NCBI RefSeq assembly: GCF_000151315.2
Contig: NW_011887309.1
Coordinates: forward strand, 62,001-126,000
Source: Capsaspora owczarzaki ATCC 30864
Lineage: Eukaryota; Opisthokonta; Filasterea
DNA: 64,000 bases
Direction of reading: 5' to 3'
Positions 32,397-42,601 of the stretch are shown one piece after another. Within the stretch, counting starts at the first letter, position 1; each line of letters starts with the position of its first letter. The position numbers and the translations under genes were made by a program. Under the pieces are notes generated by a model. It saw nothing but the letters and a program-made list of their open reading frames with translations, did no database searches and was not told where the DNA came from.

Positions 32397-34062
32397 TCAA
32401 AGTGCTCGGATGGCAGCGTCAATCGCAGCAACAGCAGCTGCACGGTTGGCAGGCGTCAGCTGCTTAGCCTTGCCTTGGAAGCGCCCTTTCTTGCCGCCAC
32501 CCTTGCCGTCAACAATGACAGAAACGGCAGAAGCAGCAGCAGCGACATGCTGCTCGTTGGCGCCGACAAGCAAGAACTGGCCCTCGTAGCTGGGCGTCGA
32601 CCCTTCCTGTGGAGGGGTGATGCTGAGAAACGCAACGATCGGCAACGTGGCCAGCGGAGACGCGACGGTGAGCAGATAGTCCTGGTCTGCCTCGTCGCGA
32701 TGATGGTGGACGACGACCACAGCCGATCCAGAGGCTGCCTCCGTTCGCTGCTGGGCTTCCTCTGCCAGCTGTTTGGCTGCAGATTCTGCCGCCTCCTTGA
32801 GCAGGGCTTTGACCTGACGCCCAAGCATTTTGCTCGTCTTGATCGCGCCCTCTGCTCGGTCGACCACCAGCTCCAGTCCGCAAGTAAAGGATTTGCCCAG
32901 GGTACGCATGTCCGAGTACATGGCGCCGAGCAGTGCGCGCGTTCGCTCGCCTGCAACAAAGTGCAGCCTGCTTCCACCGCGAGACGCTTCAGTGTGCAGC
33001 AGCTTGACGGTCTGGAGAGGCAAACGAACAACAAACACAAGATGGGAGACAAATTTGTCGGACACACTCTGCATTTTGCTTGCTCGCTTCTCTTACCTGC
33101 AGATGAGCAGTCGACTTGACATGCGTGCCGCAACAAGTGTTGACGTCCAGCCCACCAATCGAGACCACACGGATCGCCGCACCGCTAGCCAGCACGTCTT
33201 CGGGCAGTCCTCGCGAGCGCACGGCCATCAGCTCGGGCGAGTTTGGCTGATACGTGGTTGCAACCACATCTCGACCTTCCGCGATGATTTCATTGACCTT
33301 GTCTTCGAGCTGCTGCATGACTTCGTCGGTAAGCGGCCGTTCTCCGACAAGATCGATTGTCGACTTTGTAGCGCCGAGCGACCTGGGAAGTGAAGTTGTG
33401 TTTTCGGTTTGTTTCGGTCATTGTGAGTTCCATCATGACCCATCAGAAAACGAGATGAACAACATTTGGACTGCTGCTCGAGTGGTGCTTGATCGTATGT
33501 CTGTGAATGAGTGAATGAGGGGCAGCTGGCTTACCATGAAGTGGTTTTGAGGCCAAACTGGTCTGACGCGACCGCAGTGATGAGGTGCTGCGCCGAGTGC
33601 TGCTGCATGTGATCCCAGCGACGCTTCCAGTCCACTGTCTGGTGCGCCGGCGTGCCTGGCTCGAGCGGCGATTGCGTGTGGTGGACGGCGACTGCGCCCT
33701 TGCGAACCACGGCGACCACTGCTACCGTGCCATTGACGCTTCCAGTGTCGTGCGGCTGGCCTCCGCCCTCAGGGAACAGCACTGTTGCAACAATGCCCCA
33801 AACGCCCAAAATGCAAGCACCGTGAGTTGGGTGAACAGGGATGGTGGGCAAAATTTGGTTTACCATTCTGAGATTTTGTTGGCTCAGAACACAAAACCAC
33901 TTTCATCCCCAATGCGAACATGCTGAAATGGATTGTCGACGTACCAGTGTCTTCAAACGTGACGTGGAAGAGTCCGTCGGCCGCTGGAGTGCACGTCGCG
34001 ACGGTCGTGTGGAGCTCGCGCAGGTACGAATCGCGCTGGCAAGCCAGATTTCCAGCAGACAT
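32397..34062 (-). CDS. AARSD1: Alanyl-tRNA editing protein (AlaX/AARSD1-like)
   Basis: AlaX-type proteins hydrolyse Ser- or Gly-mischarged tRNA(Ala) in trans. Four exons (33945-34062, 33535-33781, 33097-33382, 32397-33011) give 421 aa, matching human AARSD1 in length and order. The N-terminus CQRDSYLRELHTTV is followed by the editing core VLFPEGGGQPHDTGSV. The zinc-site motif HMQQHSAQHLITAV (HxxxH) and the second half of the site CCGTHVKSTAHLQ are both present, so all expected metal ligands are there. The last exon has the DHHA1-like region ending GKGGGKKGRFQGKA. The junction after EDT is fixed by the continuation VLFPEGGGQP. Its start lies only 238 bp from that of the divergent threonine-synthase-like gene. 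Confidence 0.93.
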
Positions 34063-34300
34063 TGATTGCGGATGGTGGAGGAATGAAAATGAAAATGAAT
34101 CAGGTAACTGTGTGGGGCTGAATGGTGTCCACTACACACTACTGTGAAGGGCTGGAATTGAAACAAAAAAGACTGCCAGTGAACAACTGAGATCACCAAC
34201 AACAGTGTTCAGCATTTATGATATGGACATCCTTCCAGTCTAAGTCTTGCTTATTCATCATCCACTCTTGTTCTTTTGCAAATAGTCAACCACAGGAAGA
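34063..34300. promoter_or_regulatory. Putative shared bidirectional promoter, AARSD1/threonine synthase-like
   Basis: Start codons of two divergent genes are 238 bp apart, so both 5' UTRs and promoters must fit here. No defined core element was recognised. Confidence 0.45.
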
Positions 34301-36165
34301 ATGGCCTTTGTATCGACGCGAGCGAGCGCTGTGCGCCCGGCGTCTGGCCTCGCGAGCTTTGAGACGACCGTGCTATCCGGCTACGCGTCCGACGGCGGTC
34401 TGTTCATGCCGCAGCACATCCCGACCATCACTGCGAGCGACCTCGCCGCGTGGCAGTCGCTGAGCTACGTCGGACTCGCCAAGCAGATTTTGCCGCTCTT
34501 CCTCACAAACCCAGCAGATCAAGCCGCGCTCCCCGTCGCCGCCCTCCACGGTACATCCAGTCCAACCCCCCCTCCCCGTTCATTCATTCCTCAATCTCGT
34601 CCTGTGCTCCCCCCCTTTGTCTCCGCAGATGTTGGGAAAAAGCAAAAGCGGAGCATTTTTGTTGCTTGTTCGCTTTTTGGGATGGAAATGCTCCGCATTG
34701 CGTTCTCAGCACAATTCCAACTCCCTTCCATCCAATAATACTAGGCATGCTAAGGCATAGAGTTTGCAATATGTTGCTATTTGACTCACCCGGGTTTTTT
34801 GTTTTTTGTTTTTGCTTTTTGTTTTGGTTTTTGTCGTTTGTTTCACTCACGACAGACATCCTCGATGCGTGCTTTGCAAAGTTTGACAACCCGGAAAATG
34901 TCTTGCCGGTGGTGCCGTTGATGTTGCCGCAGAACGCGAGCACGGGCGGAGCTCCACAGCAAGTGCTGGTGGCCGAAATGTGGCATGGACCAACGGGCGC
35001 GTTCAAGGATTTGGCCTTGTCGCTGCTTGGCCGATTGCTCGAGCATTACCTGTCACGTACGGGTGAGCATCGCACGATTGTTGTTGGAACGTCCGGCGAC
35101 ACGGGCTCGGCCGCCATCGACTCGGTGCGGGGCAACACGAGTGTTGACATTGTCGTGCTCTTCCCCGAAGGCCGAATCAGCCGCGTGCAAATGCTGCAGA
35201 TGGCACTTGTGCGTGAGCCAAACGTGCATGTCTACGCAGTGGATGGCTCATCGGATGACCTGGACGTGCCGATTCGAAACGTTTTGAACGATCGCGAATT
35301 CAGCGCCCGCCACCGCCTCTGCTCGATCAACTCTGTCAACTGGACCCGCATTATGATGCAAGTGGTGCACTTTTTCTTTGCCTATCTGCGTGCCGTGCCC
35401 GCGTCAGCTCTTGCCCAGTTGCCCGAGGTTTCGGTCGTCGTGCCAACCGGCGCGTGCGGAAACATTGCCTCGGGCATGCTTGCGCGCCAAATGGGTCTGC
35501 CCATCAAGATGGTAGCTGCCGTCAACCAGAACGACATTGTGCACCGCGCGCTCACCACGGGCGTGTTTTCCCTGGCTGGAAATGTGGTCGTGTCGCTCGC
35601 TCCCTCGATGGATATTCAGGTGCCGTACAACCTTGAGCGCATTCTCTATCTCGCCAGCAATCGCGACCACGAGTTGGTGACCAAGTTCTGGACGCAGTTT
35701 GAGCACACAGGCTCGGCCACCATTCCCGAACCGCTGCTCGCCTCGCTTCGCGCTGGTCTGAGCTCGCACGCTGCCAATGACAACGATGTGACCGACACCA
35801 TTCGACAGGTGTACGACAGCACGAATGGCAGCTACGTGTTGGATCCGCACACGGCCATCGGCGTCCATGCTGTTCATGCGGGACGGGTGCGTAGCAGCTC
35901 ACCGGCCATTCCCGTCGTGTGCATGGCCACCGCAACGCCTGCAAAGTTCAGTGACAGCATTGTCAAGATTATTGGCAAACCCGTGCCGCTTCCCCCGTCC
36001 ATGCGTCAGGCGCTCGACCGCGATGACCCCTCAGGCACTCTAGCCAACGAAAACAACCTCGACACGGCCCTGCCTGAGGGCACCCTGCGAATGCGTCAAG
36101 GAGACGATTGGGAGGACATGCTTCGCAAGCGGATTGTGGCGATTGATGAGCGGTTGGCGGCCTAG
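34301..36165 (+). CDS. Threonine synthase / threonine synthase-like (THNSL2 type)
   Basis: This is a PLP-dependent fold-type II enzyme. Threonine synthase turns O-phosphohomoserine into threonine; animal THNSL2 instead acts as a phospholyase. Two exons (34301-34550, 34856-36165) give 519 aa. The start MAFVSTR and the loop VLSGYASDGGLFMPQ are typical. The PLP lysine is in MWHGPTGAFKDLALSLLG and the phosphate-binding loop is VGTSGDTGSAAIDSVRG. Later motifs include INSVNWTRIMMQVVHFFFAY and VVPTGACGNIASGMLARQMG. The intron was fixed by continuing VAALH to DILDACFAKF. There is no transit peptide. Sequence alone does not separate biosynthetic threonine synthase from the THNSL2 function; the partial homoserine pathway is not visible here. 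Confidence 0.9.
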
Positions 36166-36276
36166 CCAAAAGTGTTACTTGTCTGCCATACAGCATTGCT
36201 AAAACAAATGGATTACATTGTGCGTAAAAGATACAAAGTTTCCAAAATCCTCGAGCAGCACGTGAGTGCCCGCGCA

Positions 36277-39200
36277 TCAAACTTTTGCAAACTGAGGAGC
36301 GGAATCCAACAAAAACATGGCTGCACGGTCGGGATTGCTGTGAAGCCGAAGGGCATAGGACGCCCATGGCAAACCAACACCCGCAAGCTGTGCGAGGGCG
36401 CAAGCGCGCTGGTACTGCTCCTCCATGCCGGGATCCACGCAGATTAAATAGCGGAAGGAGGAAATTTTATCGCAAGTAGACGTGTACGCCGGGTCGAACG
36501 CCTTTCGAGCGAGTTCCAGCGCTGCAGCGGCACAAGCCGTGGCCGAGCCGTCCGTCTTCGCCCACAAGTCGTGCACAGTGCAGCAGCGCGGGAGGGCGAC
36601 GCAGGATGCACATGGACAAGGCTGAGTCATGCGCAAGAAGGATAACTTGAACAAGGCACGCAGCACAGCCGTCGGCTCGGGTGTGATGGTCGCGTCGACG
36701 GTGGCGAGGATGTTGTAGCACGTTTGGCAAAGTCCTGTGCCGCTCGCAATGGCGGCAGCGATGGCGTCACCTCCAGTTGCCGCCGTTGACGAGGAGGATG
36801 GGAGTACATTCATGCAGTGATAATTGTCGCAGAGCACAGGCTTGATCGGGCGCGCCCGTGCTTTGATGGAAGCTTCCAGCTGTTGTTGCTCGCGAACAAG
36901 TCGCTCCTGTTGGTCGGAGGCGGACTGCATTGTTCGGATGATTGCCTCCGCATCATCATCGTCATGCTGTCCAAATGCTGACGCGGTGCCTGCAAACTCT
37001 GGATCAATCTGGCCAAACAGACGCGCGCGGGCACGGTCTGCCTGCGCCCGCACAACTGCCGGATCGGTGGGTGACGTCCAGGAGAAGGACGGAGTGTTTC
37101 TACTGCCGCTGCTGCCATTGCTGCCACTGCTGCCAGAGTTGCTCCCAGTGCTGTTGCTCGCACTCAAGGCAGTGCCATTGCGCTGGTTGCGATCAAACTC
37201 GTGCACCTGACGGTGAGAATCCCAGTCGCGCAACTTGACGGGACGCCGGCAATCGGGGCAGGTCTCTGTCTTTCCGGCACAATAGCTTTCGTGCTCGGTC
37301 AGACCACGGTAACGGGCATGAAGGTCGGTTGCAGGAGCACCAGCACGGACCAAGTTGTGGCAATAGCGACAAGTCACCATGCGCTCCGTGCAGTCGGTAC
37401 GATGGTGCTCTTGGAGCTCTGCCATCGGCAAGGACACTGCTGAGCATCGGGTGCATGGCATGGGAGTGTGTCGCAAAAGCATGTGCTTGGCACTTTCAGC
37501 ATCGGAGGTGCTCAGCTCTTGGCAGATGGTGCAATGCTGGTGTTGCGCAGGCTGCGCTCGCAGATATGCCTTGCCACAAGTCGAGCATGCAATGTTGTTG
37601 CGCTCGCAGTATGCAGTGTGCAGTGCAAGCCGAGCAGCCGGAACGGCCTGGTGACAATTTTTGCAAACAACGCGATCGCTTGCGTCAGCAACGGCTGCTG
37701 CGGGACCATCCGGCGTCGGCGCAACGTCGTAAGTGATCTGAACAATGCAAGGCGCAGCAGTCAATGCGCGCAGCCCAAGCATGTACGGGCCAGTTCGAAC
37801 AATGGCGTCCGGGTGAGCTGAAGCCTTGATTGTGAAGGTCGCCGCCGAGAGTCGGTCGTGGTCTGGCGCGAGCAAATGGCAATCTCGCGTTGGAGACGGA
37901 GTGGATCCTGTCACTCGTGCAATGTACGCCTCAAAGTCCTCAGCAACCGCTGCACATCCAATTTGCACCGTTGCATCAGCAGCGTCGACGCGGAACTGTC
38001 ACCAAGGATGATGGACAACGTTTTAGAACATGCAAAAATTGCCTCCTTCATCACCGCTGCAACAAACACTCACTTGAAGATAGGTAAAGTGTGTTGAGGA
38101 AATATTCAGGGAAACATTGCCACCAATAAGCAATTCTGTTGGCCCAGCTTGATCGAGCTGAGCTGCGTCAGGGTCGGGGATGGCTGGCCGCAAAATTTTC
38201 ACTTCCTGTGAGTTGCAGAAAGATTGGAGTGTTGGGTGTTGAGAATGGTGAGCATGTTGACGCAAGCAAGAATTTTCGTCAGCAAGCAGCGGGGAAGATG
38301 GATGTAAACTTCTGGTAACTCACGACGTCCGTGTCCACAACGCAGCATCGATCGGCTGGCAGCAAATCCACGACAAACAGGGTGTGCAGTCTCCCTTCGT
38401 ACTCGACACGAATGCGCTCGCCCTTCGTCAATGTTGTGCACTGGGTCATGAGTGCAGATTCAAGTGCAGCCCTGAAATATTGTTTGCCAAAAGGGTGGAT
38501 GAGTGGTGAGCACGAGCGTGTCGTGTCGACTGATTTTCGCCTTTTGTTTTCGACATCCAAATCACACTGTACCTTTGGTCTTGGAGTCGATAAAACGCCA
38601 AGTCGCATGCTTGAATTTCGCAGCTTTCCGCTCGAGGCAGCTCTGCGACGACGAACGAGATGGAGTCTCCGTGTTGGAGTTGCAGTGCTTGTTCCATCCA
38701 TCGCGGAAGGTCGGCTGTTTGTTGTTTGACATCAAAACAAAAAAAAAAAAAAAAAAAAAAAAATCAGGGAAGTGGGAATTCGTACGCAGTGAGCATACTG
38801 GACACTCTTTGGCGCACTCAGATCGCTGCTGGTTGTTCGAGAAGCACGGAGATTTTAAACTTCTGAGCGAAATTCGCATCGTTTGGGACTGTTTTGTTAC
38901 CTTGGCCGTTGTCTGCACCGAAATCGAGGACGCCACACGCGACGACCTTGTTGCTGCCACCAGTTGCTTGGGTGTCTTGCTTCTTGTCTGCAAGAGCCAG
39001 CTGCAGTGCGCGCGGCGTTGCGGCAGCCAGCAGCATGAGCGGCCGCGTGCGCGTTCCCAGCTGGCCACTCGCAGCGAGCTGCTCCATCGCCGACTGCGGC
39101 AAGCGCACACGATCGCCGCGGAGCAGCATCGAGCCGTCCAAGTGCGATGCCGGGAACCCCATCTTGGAAGCGGCGGTTGGCTGGATCTGATGATGGTGAG

Positions 39201-39375
39201 CCGCTTCCAGAAGCGTCGGCTTTGCGTCATCACTCGCAGCCGCTTGGCTGGGTGGCTGCTCAGTCATCAGAGCAGCAGTCGCGCCGTCCGCTGTGGTGGT
39301 GTCCATCGGCACAGCAGTGTCGGATGGTCGCGTTGCTGTCGAGTGGACGCGGTACGTTGCAGACCACGGCTTCAT
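36277..39375 (-). CDS. UFD1-fold protein with C-terminal zinc fingers and a UBA-like end
   Basis: Five exons (38901-39375, 38573-38714, 38324-38471, 38074-38205, 36277-37995) give 871 aa. The N-terminal part follows UFD1, the ubiquitin/Cdc48-binding double-psi barrel: SMLLRGDRVRLPQSAMEQL, CGVLDFGADNGQ, ADLPRWMEQALQLQHGD, TTLTKGERIRVEYEG and VVDLLPADRCCVVDTDV. The middle holds a run of TRAF/XAF1-like zinc fingers (VVCKNCHQAVP, IACSTCGKAYL, PMPCTRCSAVSLP, MVTCRYCHNLV, TETCPDCRRPV). A Cys-rich unit (CDNYHCMN with LCQTCYN) follows, and the end (LAQLAGVGLPWASYALRLHSNPDRAAMFLL) looks like a UBA domain. Plant proteins annotated UFD1-family/PRLI-interacting factor K share the UFD1 plus zinc-finger layout. 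A role in ubiquitin handling is inferred. An additional upstream exon is possible, but the ATG at 39375 fits. Confidence 0.85.
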
Positions 39376-39627
39376 CAATGGGTGGTCTTTGAAACGAGAT
39401 TGTAAAAATGACTGAGCTCTTTTCAATTGGAAGTGCATTGAACAGCATATTCCTCCATTGAACCTGGTATTGGACTCTGTTGCGAACGGAACAACGGTTG
39501 AACAGTTCTTCTGAAGCCGACTATTTTTTTTTTTTGGTGGATGTTTTCCGATCGTCTCAGAAGACAGACTTCCCTTTTTTGTATGCCAGTCTTTCATTTT
39601 TTCAATCGTTTTCTGACATTGTTGCGA
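39376..39627. promoter_or_regulatory. Putative shared bidirectional promoter, UFD1-like/ERK
   Basis: Divergent start codons are 252 bp apart, so the promoters and 5' UTRs of both genes must lie here. It includes a 10-nt T run at 39525-39534; no core promoter element was identified. Confidence 0.45.
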
Positions 39628-40522
39628 ATGGGCGGCGAACTCGTGCGAAACCAGACATTCGAGGTTGCTCCGCGCTACAAGGATCTGATCTACATTGGCG
39701 AGGGCGCCTATGGCATGGTCGCGTACGTTCTCTTGCATTTCTGACTGAAAAAAAAAAAAAAAAAATCAGAACAAAAAAGCGGATTAGTGAGCGTCGAGCG
39801 TATGAAAGCGGCAATGTCGCATACGCTTTGCTAAGCATCGATGGTACTCAATGATTACCGCCCGCATTTTGGGATGGACTTTTTTTTTTTTTTTTTTTTT
39901 TTCTTGTTGAATGGTTGAAGTCCGGTCGCTGGTTCTGCTGCTGCACCACGGCGCACCATTCTCTCATTGCACACTGGGTTTGAGCATTTTCGCAACCGGG
40001 GTGCCCAATCTTACCCCCCCCCCCGCCTCCGTCTCCGAGCGACAGTGTGTGGACTGGAACGAAGCGCGCCCCCGATTTTTTTTTTATTCCATGGAACCGC
40101 TTTCGCAGCAGTGACACATACTCCCCCCCCCGCCCCCGTTTTCATCGGCTGTCGAAGCGTCCACAGAAGCCAAAACCCAAAGCAACACGCAAACACGCGA
40201 ACAAGCTTGAAAACGCCAGCAAGCGAACGAACGACTGAACGTCAGCGAAACAAACAGCAAACAAGAAAAAGTCGAACCGCTTTGGATTGTTTTAAAAAAT
40301 TCGATTTTTTTATTTAATTTGGCTGGATTTTGCATTGGCAAAAAAAAAAAAAAAAAAAAAAAAAACGAGATGAATTTTTTTTCTTTTTTTGAATTATTCG
40401 CTCTTTGATGCTTTTTTTCTTTCTTTTTTTTTTTTGTTCTGCAGTTTGTTCGCTTTCGAGTGAGCGACGGACGTATGGATTGTGGATTGTTCTTCAGTGG
40501 TTTCAGTGATGTTTCATGGCAT

Positions 40523-40582
<60 letters not shown>

Positions 40583-42397
40583 AAGGATTGATTGTTTTTG
40601 AAGCGCAGAGTTCTGAGACGGCAATTTGTGTTTCTTGTGAGTTCCTTATGTGTTTGAGGTATCTCTTTGATGAGTTTGAGGGGGTGGTTCGGACAACAAC
40701 TGTAGCTATGATTCATTTGGAGCTCTGAAGTGTCGTACGTCGATGGGACTCGACCGTGCACATCACGACGTTTTTGAAAAAGCGAAACGCACCAAAAAGA
40801 GTTCGTGTGCGAGCTCGGACTGTTGAAACACTTGTTGATGTTGGAATGTTTGGCAAAGTTAGAGCTGATCTCTGAAGATGAGAAAAAAAAAACAACGATA
40901 CGAGTATTTGCACTGGTGACTGTGTGAATCGGACTGAAAACCCAAAAAAAAAAAAAAAAAAAAAATCTTGTTCTCCAAATCTCACTTCTGAAATGTTTTG
41001 TTTCCTCACTTGTGCTGATCATGCAGATCCGCATTGGACACAACCAACAACTCGCGCGTCGCCATCAAGAAGATCAGCCCGTTCGAGCACCAGACGTACT
41101 GCCAGCGAACACTGCGCGAGATTCGCATCCTGACTAGCTTCCACCACGAGAACATTATCGCCATCATTGATTTCATCCGCGCACCGTCTCTCGAGGCGTT
41201 CAAGGATGTCTACATTGTGCAGGAGCTCATGGAGACGGACTTGTACAAGCTGCTCAAGACGCAGACGCTCAGCAACGACCACATTTGCTACTTTACCTAC
41301 CAGATTCTGCGCGGCCTCAAGTACATTCATTCGGCCAACGTCCTGCACCGCGACCTCAAGCCCAGCAACTTGCTGCTCAACACCAACTGCGACCTCAAGA
41401 TTTGCGATTTCGGCCTCGCCCGCGTCGCCGACCCCACCAAGGACCATGCCGGCCTCCTCACCGAGTACGTGGCCACCCGCTGGTACCGCGCCCCCGAGAT
41501 TATGCTCAGCAGCAAGGCCTACACCAACTCTATCGACACATGGTCGGTTGGTTGCATCCTCGCCGAGATGCTCGGTGGACGACCGCTCTTCCCCGGCAAG
41601 CACTACCTCAACCAGCTCACGCTCATCCTCAACATTGTCGGTACTCCAGCCTCCGACGATCTCGATTGCATTGGCAACGAGAAGGCTCTTGCCTACATCC
41701 AGTCCCTTCCTGGCAAGCTCAAGGTTCCGTGGGAGTCGCTCTTTGTTAGCGCCAATCCCCAGGGTAAAAAGAAATCGCTTCTGGGGTAGTGGGGGTGGGA
41801 GGGGGGTTTATGAACTTGAGCACTTGCTCAACAACCTGTGGTGGTTTTGTTGTCTCGTGTGACTTTAGCACTTGATCTCCTTGACAAGCTCCTGACATTC
41901 AACCCGACAAAGCGCATCACAATCGAGGATGCTCTGGCTCACCCCTACCTTGAGCAGTACTACGATCCCACCGACGAGGTAACAACACATAACCAAACAT
42001 ATTGTGTCTGCCGACTGTTGCGCTAGTAGGGGGTTGCTGGATGGTGACTCAACTCTGCTGTGTCGTGGTGCTTTGATAGCCTGTTGCTGAGCGACCGGTT
42101 AACGTTGATTTGGAGTCTGAAACCTGCTCAAAAGAAGTGCTAAAAGGTACGGCAAGCATTTCTTGTTCCTGCGGTCGTAGCGGCTCGACTTATTGCTTGG
42201 CAACTTACTTTGACTGTGGTCGCACGACAACAGAATTGATGTTCCAGGAAATGCTCAACTTCCATGCAGCACGAAGCGGCGCTCCTTCAGGTTGGTTGAC
42301 GAATGGTGCTTTGGTGTTTGGCGTTGCCGATATTTCGGGTATGATGCATGAAAACACTGACTCCTGTTCGCTCTTTGGTACTGTCACAGCTCAATAA
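39628..42397 (+). CDS. ERK-type mitogen-activated protein kinase
   Basis: This is the terminal kinase of a MAPK cascade, activated by MEK at a TEY motif. Five exons: 39628-39722, 41027-41763, 41869-41978, 42080-42146 and 42234-42397, about 390 aa. It tracks human ERK1/2 throughout: [20 protein letters not shown] across the first splice, [51 protein letters not shown], the activation lip [17 protein letters not shown], the MAPK insert and [20 protein letters not shown] with [13 protein letters not shown]. The first intron is 1304 nt and full of simple repeats. The 87-nt fourth intron is a multiple of three without a stop, so its retention would add 29 residues. Its removal gives [10 protein letters not shown], as in ERKs. 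The last 28 residues are lineage-specific. Confidence 0.94.
39723..41026 (+). repeat. Repeat-rich first intron of the ERK gene
   Basis: The 1304-nt intron contains poly-T at 39880-39902, poly-C at 40015-40026 and 40121-40132, poly-A at 40340-40365, (AG)n of about 25 units at 40526-40576 and AAAACCC-(A)22 at 40937-40965. Open frames within it come from these tracts. Confidence 0.8.
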
Positions 42398-42601
42398 GCC
42401 TAGAGCGTCTTCGTGCCCCCGTGTTTTCGGGTTGTAGCAATTCTCTTTGAATGCTACGGTTTGCTCTCGCGGGGTCGTTTTCATATTTCTGGTCCCGACT
42501 GGGACTTTAATTCCTGCCTATTGGTCTTGCTGTGTGTGTTTTCTTCAATGTGATTTGTTTTGTTCAAAAACAAAACCAAATCGGATTGCTCTAAATTCGC
42601 A

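Noticed and set aside
39541-39627. Upstream in-frame ATG for the ERK gene
   Set aside because: The added 29 residues do not resemble ERK N-termini; [13 protein letters not shown] at 39628 does.
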